Source of the DNA: Azospirillum brasilense
GTDB lineage: Bacteria; Pseudomonadota; Alphaproteobacteria; Azospirillales; Azospirillaceae
NCBI RefSeq assembly: GCF_003349955.1
Contig: NZ_QLKQ01000020.1
Location: 26,844-90,843 of the forward strand
Direction: 5' to 3'
DNA: 64,000 bases
Shown: positions 32,601 to 38,975 of the stretch, one piece after another
Layout: each line of letters begins with the position of its first letter
Position numbering within the stretch: position 1 is the stretch's first letter
Translations under genes and position numbers: made by a program
Notes under the pieces: model-generated
Told to the model about the DNA's origin: nothing
The model's input: only the letters and a program-made list of their open reading frames with translations
Databases searched by the model: none

Positions 32601-33180
32601 AGGGGGCGGTGCCGCCCGCCTCCGCCGGTCCGGCAAACGCCTCGATCAGCGGCAGCAGCATGTTGCGGACGCCGCGCAGCCGGCGCGAGATGGCGTCGGA
32701 TCCGATGGGCTGGCCGGCCTTCGCCTCGCCGACGACGCCCGACGCCTGTTTCAGCAGGCGCCGGGCGCCGCTCAGCCGGTCGTCGGGAAGGGGAAAGCGC
32801 TCGCCCTCATAGACCGCCCCGGGCGGCACGCCCAGCAGGGCCGGCGTTCCTTCGCCCGCCACGAACAGCCGCTCCATGGCGGCGGTCTGGATTGCGGCGG
32901 TCTCGATGGCGGCCCGCGCGCCGGGTGTTCCGATTCCGACGGAGGCCCCGCGCACCATCCGCAGCCAGTCGGTCTGCGACGGCTGGAGCGGGTGGACGGC
33001 CACCGCGGTCCAGCCGCGCAGGGCGTCGCGCTGCGAGGACGGCACCACCGGCATGCCCAGCGCCAGCGCCGCGGCCGCCGCCACCGCGTCCATGCTCGCC
33101 TCCACCGGAGAGGAGGGCGGAGGGGACGGCGGGGTTTCGGGCGCGACAACGATCACTTTCCGGCGCGTGCGGGACGGCAT
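29647..33180 (-). CDS. Very large hypothetical protein (1177 aa), last gene of the reb operon
   Basis: I recognise no domain in this 1177-residue protein. It has no signal peptide and no convincing membrane helix, so it is probably cytoplasmic. A Pro-rich N-terminus (residues 10-30) leads into long helical stretches. A low-complexity Gly/Ala/Asp linker lies near residues 380-420 (ADGTATDGTARDGFAADGAG). A region near 880-1000 has alternating strands and helices (LDLLVVNQGSGG, ARTVVLDFPFSAQM, GRMVMTLDDS) that could be a Rossmann-like fold. Codon bias is typical of the genome, supporting a real gene. It is the tenth same-strand gene after the first RebB gene, separated by 137 bp from the one before. 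A structural, assembly or effector role in R-body production is possible but not shown. Confidence 0.7.
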   Translation of the reverse strand: MPSRTRRKVIVVAPETPPSPPPSSPVEASMDAVAAAAALALGMPVVPSSQRDALRGWTAVAVHPLQPSQTDWLRMVRGASVGIGTPGARAAIETAAIQTAAMERLFVAGEGTPALLGVPPGAVYEGERFPLPDDRLSGARRLLKQASGVVGEAKAGQPIGSDAISRRLRGVRNMLLPLIEAFAGPAEAGGTAPFLEERRQLRGLDQDMAAAQSWDAVEAIMAGLDRIIDGLDDAAQAAGGVHLSYSAEAACRLRLAIRFKVASDGPLPADRLADADRALTRLVNGGYPQLAGWLRNRMRALAQRAAETDPSGNSRFIVLEDGSAGARGWVVRILVNPALPAPAWFALFQRLHNLLVMALFTLKLELYGMLHRLAGAAPADGTATDGTARDGFAADGAGSGASGGGSREAADDGRNGCAATLVDVTFPRHGTLAAQQQWRRFTGDLQLEDGLPRPGIAYRITSALRSVDALCRSAPPPRNAAPALISRLHGLLANQDRATADGIAAIRARIREGVAPLSLKAIDGLGDTAAQRLLVVILEQLCQGYGLATDKALATAFDGWFAAKLPGYADLGALPATVRAAIKTAKDKGGWSDGDAAIASAVGFGLWVSAAMESHLEKRTAFLRHGFEDSGALLTHLTTLPSLAAALNGPGIQPVIEGPWAAALHLEGNSPGQEHAAAPVAILLQDGEPGRRPDDVLTAAASQIEDWLATHRSTVTLVRDGGQLAVVWRDEADLGPFRYAPVAATLTVTGAAPGGPPPSLIRGLPVTALSETIRSVRESLAQTDDGAVRSRLAATLNALTALGLRSGAPEGADPSVTALRQGRCRHLMLSSAELAQGSAAEYPRSYYPDDAFRIVLNDNPVDAARRLGPSPTGTETRRTLDLLVVNQGSGGRNADGEPLLSPGTWTAEALAASVVAPLEASGWTARTVVLDFPFSAQMLEVFAPLCAGEGRMVMTLDDSLEPIMDRGMWDAVRPALDRSDAEAIRDAIDSRVAAMTAAAVGRLHLDEILTASNAAIHEHLASHPDGRDAVSVLRCLKPIGDALQDPDTPLDRIETVLQALRGTPLPRNDFAAADQALLDAFPVSAKDVTADSLERFQERLRQRVETVLSDPSFRIGLDPAWLAGRPLYGSQPDALWTLLGDRWANILALDPGLSSGPARFAVFSRGTGEVKIVNMAA

Positions 33181-33317
33181 GCGGAATGTCCTTCAGCTCG
33201 GTTGGGGGTCCGGATTTGTGTCCAGGGTCGGAAACGGGCGCAAACGCCCCCGACCTGCGCGCACCCGAAAACCGCGCGACGTCGTGGTCACTCCGGGGCG
33301 GCAGGTCGATGGCGGTG

Positions 33318-33863
33318 TCAGAGGGCCGGGTCGCCCTTGCTGTTCATCGCCCGGGCGATCTGCGCGCTTGCCGCGGCCATGGCCTGCTGCGCCGCCTCGT
33401 TGGCCGCGGTGACGGCCTTCTGCTGCTGCTCGCTGGCCTGCTGCATCGCCTGACCGCCGGCGCCGGCCCCACTGGCGGCCTGGAGCGCCTGCGACATCGC
33501 CTCGTTCGCCTGGGACATCGCGCTCTGCTCGTCGGTGTTGCCGCCGGGATGCGCGGTCAGGCCGGGGATGGCCTCCACCGCGTGGCCGGCGAGCTGGATG
33601 GCCTGTTCGACGGCGGCCAGCGCCTGCTCGGCGGCGGCGTTCACGCTCTTCACCGCGTGGTCGAGCAGCGCGCTGGCGATTTCGGCGGGCGTCTTGGTGC
33701 CCGCCTCGAACGGCGCCGTGTCGGGTGCCGCCACCGGTTCCGGCGCCGGTGACGGAGCATTCACCGCGGGCGCCGCAGGCGGCGTCGGAGCCGGCGTGTC
33801 CGGCGTTGCCGGAGCGGGCGCCGCGTCAGGTTTCGGGCTGCTGGGAGGCTGGGAAACGCCCAT
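33318..33863 (-). CDS. Ala/Gln/Pro-rich protein of the reb operon, possibly Reb-like
   Basis: The 181-residue product has an N-terminal Pro/Ala-rich region (residues 5-55). The helical C-terminal part is rich in Ala, Gln and Asn (SQANEAMSQALQAASG, QQQKAVTAANEAAQQAMAAA). That composition resembles the Ala/Gln helices of RebB-type proteins, though the RebB motif itself is not clear. The start at 33863 is preceded by GAAGGAGATC; the longer ORF start adds an Arg-rich tract without support. It lies between the 364-residue and 1177-residue genes on the same strand, so it is likely co-transcribed. It could be a linker or minor component of the R-body; that is inference. Confidence 0.65.
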   Translation of the reverse strand: MGVSQPPSSPKPDAAPAPATPDTPAPTPPAAPAVNAPSPAPEPVAAPDTAPFEAGTKTPAEIASALLDHAVKSVNAAAEQALAAVEQAIQLAGHAVEAIPGLTAHPGGNTDEQSAMSQANEAMSQALQAASGAGAGGQAMQQASEQQQKAVTAANEAAQQAMAAASAQIARAMNSKGDPAL

Positions 33864-33933
33864 CCTTCGATCTCCTTCGTCCGGTTCGGTTTTGCGGCGT
33901 GCCCGCCGCCGGTGCCGCCGCCGCGCTCGGCGT

Positions 33934-34005
33934 GGATGGCGCAGCGGATGGCGCAGTGGGCGGCGCATTGGGCGGCGCAGAAGGCGGTGCACAGGGCGGT
34001 GCAGA
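33934..34005. repeat. Six 12-bp tandem repeats
   Basis: Six consecutive 12-bp units related to GG(A/G)(T/C)GG(C/T)GCAG run from 33934 to 34005 in the gap between the 364-residue and 181-residue genes. They could be read as Ala/Pro codons on the minus strand, but no supported gene covers them. Confidence 0.75.
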
Positions 34006-34039
34006 AGGGGCCGCCCCGGTCACCGCCCGTTGCGGCGGT

Positions 34040-35134
34040 TCAGGCGGCGGCGGTGGTGACGGCGGTGGCGGTGGCGGTGGTGGTGACGGTGGCGGGGGGA
34101 TCGGGGCGAAAGCAGCGCAGCGAGATCACCCCCCCGGACCCCATCTGGATTTCTGCCTGGTTGCCCTTGCCGAAGATGGGGAACAGGCAGGACGCGCCGT
34201 CCTGGCCCATGATGCCGCGCTGCGGCGGCGTCGCCGACAGCAGGGCCTGCGCCCCGGCCAGATAGGCGGCCACCAGCACGCGCACCGCGTCGCCGGTCTC
34301 GTCCCGGAAGGCGGTGTCGCGGACGATCTGCAGCGCCCCGTCCGACAGGCGGGCGAAGCCGATCGGCCGGCCGCGCTTCTGCCAGTCGGAGACGGCCCGC
34401 GCCACCTCCGCCGGGGCGGCCAGCGGGGCGACCTGCGGGCATTCCAGGAAGCCGAAAAGCTGCGGCAGGATGGTGTCCAGCGCGCTGCCGGCCCGTTTCT
34501 TCCGGTCGTCGGGCGTCGCGGTCAGCGAGCCCAGCCGGTTCACGTAGATCAGATAGAACTGATAATAGTCGGCGAACTCCTGCACGGTGCGCGCCTGGTC
34601 CACCGCGAAGGCGGCCGCCTCCTTCTGAAGCTCGGGATTCGCCGTCCCCTGGCTTTCCTTGCGGTAGAGCAGTTCCTGCACCGCCAACTGCTCGTCGAAG
34701 CCCATGAACTGGAAGACCGGAGCCCCGGAGACTCCCAGGCCCGAGAGGAAGGACGCGCTGGCGGCGAAATCGTCCTGGGTCAGAAGATTGTGGTCGGCGA
34801 GGATGCGCTTGACCTGGGCCGACACGGTGGCGCTGGAGTCGCCGGATTCGGCATCGGCCAGCGTGCGCAGGCTGTCCACCCCCAGCGTCATCAGCTTCAC
34901 CGGGCTGACCATCAGCTTCAGATTGGGCAGCAGGGCCAGCCGCGTCGCGTGAAGACCCTGCTGGACCTGCTCCACGAGCGTGCTCTCGTCCGGGAAACCG
35001 TAGCGCGGACCGGCGTTGCTGATGGCCCAGTCGAGCCACTCCGACCCGCCATCGATGAAGGCGAGCGCAAGCCGCCCCAGGTCGGTGAGCCCGGCGCGGT
35101 TCTGGATCATCTTGTTGGCGACAGAGACGGTCAT
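34040..35134 (-). CDS. Hypothetical protein of the reb operon, 364 aa
   Basis: This 364-residue protein begins MTVSVANKMIQNRAGLTDLG and has no recognised domain, signal peptide or membrane helix. It appears mainly helical. Its last 20 residues are a low-complexity tail of Thr/Ala/Val encoded by a GGTGGC-type tract at about 34040-34100. The region before it (SCLFPIFGKGNQAEIQMGSG, near residue 320) appears to be a folded beta segment. It lies 22 bp after the stop of a Reb-like gene on the same strand and is therefore probably co-expressed with R-body genes. Whether it is structural, a chaperone or unrelated cannot be told. Confidence 0.68.
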   Translation of the reverse strand: MTVSVANKMIQNRAGLTDLGRLALAFIDGGSEWLDWAISNAGPRYGFPDESTLVEQVQQGLHATRLALLPNLKLMVSPVKLMTLGVDSLRTLADAESGDSSATVSAQVKRILADHNLLTQDDFAASASFLSGLGVSGAPVFQFMGFDEQLAVQELLYRKESQGTANPELQKEAAAFAVDQARTVQEFADYYQFYLIYVNRLGSLTATPDDRKKRAGSALDTILPQLFGFLECPQVAPLAAPAEVARAVSDWQKRGRPIGFARLSDGALQIVRDTAFRDETGDAVRVLVAAYLAGAQALLSATPPQRGIMGQDGASCLFPIFGKGNQAEIQMGSGGVISLRCFRPDPPATVTTTATATAVTTAAA

Positions 35135-35156
35135 GGTGGGGACACCTGCGTAAGGG

Positions 35157-35507
35157 TCAGCTCGACGGGAAGCTATTCAGGACCGTGGAGGCCGCGGTAC
35201 CGATGCTGGTGAAGTCGTTGGCGGCGCTCGTCATCATTCCCTGGGCCTGGGTCAGGGCGGTGACGTATTTCGGGTCGCCCGTCGCCAGAAGCTGCGCCAT
35301 CGCCACGCCGATCGCCGTGGTGGCGATGGTCGAGACGTTGCGCAGCGTGTCCGTCGCGTCCTGCACGGCCATCGCCGTGGACTGGGCGACCGCCTGATAG
35401 GCCTTTCCCGCACCGCTGGTGGTGACGACCTGCTGGCTCATGGTCGCCGTCTGCGTCTGGTTTATGACGTCAATGATCTGGGCATTGACCTTCGTGGGCT
35501 CCGACAT
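35157..35507 (-). CDS. RebB-like R-body family protein (divergent)
   Basis: This 116-residue protein has the small, Ala/Thr/Gln-rich helical character of the RebB (killing trait) family. The opening VNAQIIDVINQTQTATMS corresponds to the N-terminal PTAVNDQITDSVTQANTKV block of the typical copies downstream in this window. A central helix (YQAVAQSTAMAVQDATDTLR) replaces the canonical IAMGNLFQATAQALANAA block. R-body proteins assemble into rolled ribbons that unroll and can pierce membranes. It lies 61 bp after the repeat-tailed Reb-like gene and 22 bp before the 364-residue gene. Confidence 0.72.
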   Translation of the reverse strand: MSEPTKVNAQIIDVINQTQTATMSQQVVTTSGAGKAYQAVAQSTAMAVQDATDTLRNVSTIATTAIGVAMAQLLATGDPKYVTALTQAQGMMTSAANDFTSIGTAASTVLNSFPSS

Positions 35508-35568
35508 GAAGGCTCCTCGCTCGTTGTGGCCTGGGAGACCGGCCGCTGGGAAATGGGCGCGGGATCAA

Positions 35569-36096
35569 TCACGATCCGCCGGTGACGGTGCTGTTTCCGG
35601 TTCCGCCTGTGACGGTTCCGTTCCCGGCTCCGCCCGTGACGGTGCTGTTTCCGGTGCCGCCGGTGACCGTGCTGTTCCCGGTTCCGCCGGCGACCGTGCT
35701 GTTTCCGGTTCCGCCAGCGACGGTGCCGTTCCCGGTGCCTCCGGTGACCGTGGAGGGCAGCGTGGTGAGCGAGGTCGTCAGCAGCGGGGTCAGCGGCTGC
35801 AGGGGGGACGCGTTGCCGCCGGAGGTGGACGAGCCCGAGGGAGAGGGCGGCGGCGGTGGCGTGGTGGGGAAGGGCACGGACAGCATCTTGGCGCAGGCGG
35901 CGGTGACCGCGGCGGAATTGACCATGCCGGCGTTCTGCTGGCGGTGCACGGCGTTGTGCATCGCCATGCCGAGCGTCTCGACCATCACGGCGTCGAGCAT
36001 GGCGAACGACTGCGCGGGGGACTGTCCCGTCAGAAGCGTGACGATGTCCGACGTCGCGTCGATCACCTGGGTGTTCACGGTGCCTTCGTCGCTCAT
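35569..36096 (-). CDS. RebB-like protein with Gly/Thr octapeptide repeat tail
   Basis: Residues 1-75 of this 175-residue product resemble the RebB family (VNTQVIDATSDIVTLLTGQS, then MLDAVMVETLGMAMHNAVHR with QQNAG). A poly-proline spacer follows (PTTPPPPPSP, near residue 80). Then come about seven copies of an eight-residue unit close to GGTGNSTV up to the C-terminus. The repeat tail is coded by 24-bp units at about 35575-35745. This architecture, a Reb head plus a flexible repetitive tail, could project from the ribbon surface or join ribbons; that is inference. It overlaps the preceding gene by four bases (ATGA). Confidence 0.72.
   Translation of the reverse strand: MSDEGTVNTQVIDATSDIVTLLTGQSPAQSFAMLDAVMVETLGMAMHNAVHRQQNAGMVNSAAVTAACAKMLSVPFPTTPPPPPSPSGSSTSGGNASPLQPLTPLLTTSLTTLPSTVTGGTGNGTVAGGTGNSTVAGGTGNSTVTGGTGNSTVTGGAGNGTVTGGTGNSTVTGGS
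35575..35745. repeat. 24-bp tandem repeats inside the Reb-like gene
   Basis: About seven 24-bp units encode the GGTGNSTV-type octapeptides. The copies differ mainly at T/A and S/G codons. The repeats keep the reading frame, so copy number can change without frameshift. Confidence 0.85.
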
Positions 36097-36326
36097 GATT
36101 TTGCGGTTCCCTTGGTGATGATCAGCGTGAGGACCTGGGCGAGCGCGGCCTCGGTGATGACCTGGGCGCGCTGCTGGTTGGCGACGGCGTTCTGCATGGC
36201 CAGGCCGAGGCTGTCGGCCATGGCGACGTAGGTCATGTCCATCGCCAGGGATGGGGTCAGGCCAAGCGGTATCGCCGTGTTCGCCGCGACCGATCCGTCA
36301 AGGCTGGCGGAGCTTCCGTCCGGCAT
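36093..36326 (-). CDS. Short RebB-like protein
   Basis: This 77-residue product contains the RebB-type core in shortened form: LAMDMTYVAMADSLGLAMQN followed by AVANQQRAQVITEAALAQVL. This corresponds to the IAMGNLFQATAQALANAAHN, QQQ and YVTxQAAT blocks of the typical copies. It lacks their conserved first 25 residues and C-terminal IDTASTG segment. It overlaps the next gene by four bases, implying coupled translation. It follows a strong hairpin (36412-36439), which may lower its expression relative to the four upstream RebB genes. Confidence 0.72.
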   Translation of the reverse strand: MPDGSSASLDGSVAANTAIPLGLTPSLAMDMTYVAMADSLGLAMQNAVANQQRAQVITEAALAQVLTLIITKGTAKS

Positions 36327-36411
36327 TCACGCACTCCTGCCTTCAGGCTCCTGCCACTGGCTTCTGCGGACACGGGCTTATGCGCGACCGGGCGCCTCAA
36401 CCTGCGGCGGA

Positions 36412-36439
36412 GGCCGCCCCCGGTGTCCCGGGGGCGGCC
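36412..36439 (-). promoter_or_regulatory. Intra-operon hairpin after the fourth RebB gene
   Basis: GGCCGCCCCCGG (36412-36423) and CCGGGGGCGGCC (36428-36439) form a perfect 12-bp stem with a 4-nt loop, 12 bp after the fourth RebB stop. No T-tract follows on the minus strand, so it is more likely an mRNA-stabilising or attenuating element than a full terminator. Confidence 0.75.
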
Positions 36440-36451
36440 CGCCGGCTCTCC

Positions 36452-36724
36452 TTAGGAGAGGCCCAGGATCTGGGTGGTGACGACGCCGGTCGAGGCCGTG
36501 TCGACGGAGTACAGGGTCGACAGGCCCTGCGTGGTCGCCGCCTGCATCACCACGTAGGACTGCTGCTGGTTGTTCGTGGCGTTGTGGGCCGCGTTCGACA
36601 GCGCCTGGCTGGTGGCGACGAACAGGTTGCCCATCGCGACGGCCGGGGCGTCGCCCAGGACCTTGGTGTTGACCTGGGAGACCGAGTCCGTGATCTGGTT
36701 GTTCAGGGCGGTCGGGAAAGCCAT
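36452..36724 (-). CDS. RebB family R-body protein (copy 4)
   Basis: This 90-residue protein has the complete RebB (killing trait) pattern. It begins MAFPTALNNQITDSVSQVNT, then has VAMGNLFVATSQALSNAAHN, QQQSYVVMQAATTQG and YSVDTASTG. Typical RebA/RebB proteins of Caedibacter are similar small Ala-rich polypeptides that polymerise into R-body ribbons. It is the fourth of four tandem close paralogues on the minus strand and the second most divergent from copies 1 and 2. A strong ribosome site (GTAAGGAGC) precedes the ATG. The family assignment is confident; whether this strain forms R-bodies is not known. Confidence 0.88.
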   Translation of the reverse strand: MAFPTALNNQITDSVSQVNTKVLGDAPAVAMGNLFVATSQALSNAAHNATNNQQQSYVVMQAATTQGLSTLYSVDTASTGVVTTQILGLS

Positions 36725-36786
36725 CGTGTTTGCTCCTTACATCAGATGTTGCGTTGGTTCGAGGCCAAAGCGCCGGCGTCGGGCGG

Positions 36787-36818
36787 CGGACGGCGGCGGA
36801 TGCCGCGTCCGCCGTCCG
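36787..36818 (-). promoter_or_regulatory. Intra-operon hairpin after the third RebB gene
   Basis: CGGACGGCGG (36787-36796) pairs perfectly with CCGCCGTCCG (36809-36818) across a 12-nt loop, directly behind the stop of the third RebB gene. No T-tract follows, so mRNA 3'-end stabilisation is a likely role. Confidence 0.65.
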
Positions 36819-36819
36819 A

Positions 36820-37086
36820 TCAGCCGAGGAGCTTCGACGTGGCGGCGCCGGTGGTCGCGGTGTCGATGGAGTAGAGCATCGCGACGCCCGTCGTCGTGGC
36901 GGCCTGCGCCGTGACGTACATCTGCTGCTGCGCCAGGGTCGCGTTGTGGGCCGCGTTGGCCAGCGCCTGGGCGGTGGCCTGGTACAGGTTGCCCATGGCG
37001 ATCGCCGGCGAGCTGCCAACGACCTGGACGTTGCTCTGGGCTACGGAATCGGTGATCTGGCTGTTGACTGCCGTCGGGAAAGCCAT
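36820..37086 (-). CDS. RebB family R-body protein (copy 3)
   Basis: This 88-residue RebB-family protein begins MAFPTAVNSQITDSVAQSNV and contains IAMGNLYQATAQALANAAHN, QQQMYVTAQAATT and YSIDTATTG. It is the most divergent of the four close paralogues in residues 18-26 and at the C-terminus. Sequence diversity among copies fits the known need for more than one Reb protein to build an R-body (RebA, RebB and RebD in Caedibacter). It is separated from copies 2 and 4 by about 90 bp each. Confidence 0.88.
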   Translation of the reverse strand: MAFPTAVNSQITDSVAQSNVQVVGSSPAIAMGNLYQATAQALANAAHNATLAQQQMYVTAQAATTTGVAMLYSIDTATTGAATSKLLG

Positions 37087-37177
37087 CTGACGTTATTCCT
37101 TGGCGAATGGTTCGGGATGGATGGCCGGCGGCCTGTTCCGGAGGCCCGCAGGCGCCCGGACCTGGCCGGTCGGCTCA

Positions 37178-37447
37178 TCAGCTCCCCAGGATCGACTTGG
37201 TGGCGACGCCGGTGGAGGCGGTGTCGATCGAGTAGAGCGTCGCAACGCCCATGGTCGTGGCGGCCTGCATGGTCACGTAGGACTGCTGCTGGTTGTTGGT
37301 GGCGTTGTGCGCCGCGTTGGCCAGCGCCTGGGCCGTGGCCTGGAACAGGTTGCCCATGGCGATCGCCGGGGCGTCGCCCAGGACCTTGGTGTTGGCCTGC
37401 GTGACGGAATCGGTGATCTGGTCGTTCACGGCGGTCGGGAAAGCCAT
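37178..37447 (-). CDS. RebB family R-body protein (copy 2)
   Basis: This 89-residue RebB-family protein differs from copy 1 at only three positions in the first 87 residues, indicating recent duplication. It carries the full pattern from MAFPTAVNDQITDSVTQANT through YSIDTASTG. The near-identity extends to the DNA, so the region is prone to recombination and assembly collapse. A purine-rich AAGAGGACC ribosome site lies before the ATG. Confidence 0.9.
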   Translation of the reverse strand: MAFPTAVNDQITDSVTQANTKVLGDAPAIAMGNLFQATAQALANAAHNATNNQQQSYVTMQAATTMGVATLYSIDTASTGVATKSILGS

Positions 37448-37547
37448 TTGTTGGTCCTCTTCGGTTGTCTGCCGCCCGCCCGCGATCCCTCATGGAAGGC
37501 GGGGTGGAGCAGGTGGTTTGAAACGTCGACGGCGGCGTGGGGCCGGC

Positions 37548-37838
37548 TTACGAGCCGAGGCCCTTGACGCCGGTGCTGAGGATGCTCTTCGTCGCCACGC
37601 CGGTGGAGGCGGTGTCGATCGAGTAGAGCGTGGCCACGCCCTGGGTGGTGGCGGCCTGAGCGGTCACGTAGGACTGCTGCTGGGCGTTGGTGGCGTTGTG
37701 GGCCGCGTTGGCCAGCGCCTGAGCCGTGGCCTGGAACAGGTTGCCCATGGCGATCGCCGGCGCGTCGCCCAGGACCTTGGTGTTGGCCTGGGTGACGGAA
37801 TCGGTGATCTGGTCGTTCACGGCGGTCGGAAATGCCAT
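37548..37838 (-). CDS. RebB family R-body protein (copy 1, first gene of the operon)
   Basis: This 96-residue protein has the canonical RebB pattern plus a slightly longer C-terminus (STGVKGLGS). It is the first gene of the ten-gene minus-strand operon, with GTGAGGAAAG before the ATG. R-body proteins form coiled ribbons that extend abruptly on a pH or similar trigger and, in Caedibacter, deliver killing of paramecia. In Azorhizobium, mis-regulated reb expression harms the legume host. The role in this organism is unknown. Confidence 0.9.
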   Translation of the reverse strand: MAFPTAVNDQITDSVTQANTKVLGDAPAIAMGNLFQATAQALANAAHNATNAQQQSYVTAQAATTQGVATLYSIDTASTGVATKSILSTGVKGLGS

Positions 37839-38318
37839 TGTCTTTCCTCACTGGTGGGGCCGGTTTCAAAGGCGGCCGCTGGTGGCGTCGATCATTCGCG
37901 CAGCCCCATGCGACCATGGGATGCGTGAACAGCGGACGGTGCGACTGTAGCGATGTGGGATGCCGTCCGATTGGTCTATTCGGCGAAAGAATCCGCTGGA
38001 CCGCGCGAACTTTGTGCGTCTGGGTTGCGCTTTGACGATCGATGCGGGGAAAGCGTGTGGTGTCGGCGCGACCGATTCTTGCGCGGCGGGCGCAACGATG
38101 GCCGCAAGGCCACGCAATTCCGCGTCCCGCCGTCCGCACGCCCGCGCGGAAAGCCGGCGCCATCCGGAGGAATCGATGGCGAGGGCAGGGGCGACGGGAA
38201 CGCGAAGCGGCGTCGCACTACGGATTGCGGGGACGGCGAACGAACTTACGCCGCTCTATTCTTGGTCTGGTCTTTGATGATACTGTCAATATGGAATGAA
38301 GTCTGGAAGGTGCCGAGC
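37839..38318. other. Divergent intergenic region reb operon / yitT-like gene
   Basis: This 480-bp region must hold the reb operon promoter and the promoter of the YitT-like gene. I see no sigma54 pattern and no convincing sigma70 boxes. The inverted repeat at 37905-37920 is the clearest candidate operator. A longer ORF reading through it from 37953 into the YitT gene is not supported because it is Arg/Pro-rich with no domain. Confidence 0.6.
37905..37920. promoter_or_regulatory. Inverted repeat upstream of the reb operon
   Basis: CCCATGCGACCATGGG is a perfect 6-bp inverted repeat with a 4-bp centre, about 65-80 bp upstream of the first RebB start. It may be a binding site for a repressor or activator of reb transcription. 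Confidence 0.4.
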
Positions 38319-38975
38319 GTGCTCAAGAAAAATGCAGTATCCGTGGCCGCAAACACTGCCCTTGCAACAAATGAAACCAAACGGGCGGCGCACAGCGCGT
38401 TTGATAATGCGCAGGGGCAGTTGTTCGGCATCATCATGACCGCGTTCGGGATTTCCATACTGCATGCCGCCGGATTGATCACCGGGCAGGCGGCGGGGCT
38501 GTCCTTCGTCATCGCCTACGCCACGGGGCTGGATTTCGGCCCGGTGTTCTTCGTGGTGAACCTGCCCTTCTACGCGCTGGCGCTGGCGCGCATCGGCTGG
38601 CGCTTCACTGCGAAGTCGCTTCTGGCGGTCACCAGCATCTCGGTGCTGACCACGCTGGCGCCGCAAGCAATCCGCTACGACGCTCTCCACCCCTATGTGG
38701 CGGCGGTTCTGGCGGGCTTCTGCATCGGCATCGGGGTGATCGGCCTGTTCCGCCACGGCTCCAGCGGCGGCGGGGTGGGCATTCTCGCCTTCTACATCCA
38801 GGAGAAGACGGGCTTCCGCGCCGGCTGGCTCCAGGCCATGTTCGACGTGGTGATCTTCTCAATGGCGGTCTTCGTGATCGACGGGAAGGCGGTGCTGGCC
38901 TCGATGCTGGGGGCGGCGGTGCTGAACGCCTTCGTCGCCTTCAACCACCGGACGGACTGGTACGTGGCCCGCTGA
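38319..38975 (+). CDS. YitT family membrane protein
   Basis: This protein of about 218 residues is a short YitT-type (DUF161) integral membrane protein. About five to six hydrophobic segments are visible, and the family motif region is FGPVFFVVNLPFYALALARI with SSGGGVGILAFYIQEKTG. The family is widespread and its transport substrate is not established. GTG 38319 is preferred because GGAAGG lies eight bases upstream; ATG at 38277 would add 14 residues. It is divergent from the reb operon and I see no functional link. Confidence 0.82.
   Translation: MLKKNAVSVAANTALATNETKRAAHSAFDNAQGQLFGIIMTAFGISILHAAGLITGQAAGLSFVIAYATGLDFGPVFFVVNLPFYALALARIGWRFTAKSLLAVTSISVLTTLAPQAIRYDALHPYVAAVLAGFCIGIGVIGLFRHGSSGGGVGILAFYIQEKTGFRAGWLQAMFDVVIFSMAVFVIDGKAVLASMLGAAVLNAFVAFNHRTDWYVAR

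Noticed and set aside
33826..34023. Small Ala/Pro-rich ORF over the 12-bp repeats
   Set aside because: It overlaps the supported start of the 181-residue gene, and its sequence only reflects the repeat; kept as a repeat and a finding.
36452..37838. Regularly spaced similar units resembling a CRISPR or satellite array
   Set aside because: Units are about 370 bp, coding, and each is a complete RebB gene; there are no short repeats with unique spacers.
37953..38318. Upstream extension of the YitT-like gene by about 120 residues
   Set aside because: The added sequence is basic and low in hydrophobicity with no ribosome site, while GTG 38319 has a good one and gives the family length.
37839..38318. 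Sigma54 promoter for the reb operon
   Set aside because: No TGGC-N8-TTGC pattern at the correct spacing was found on the minus strand.
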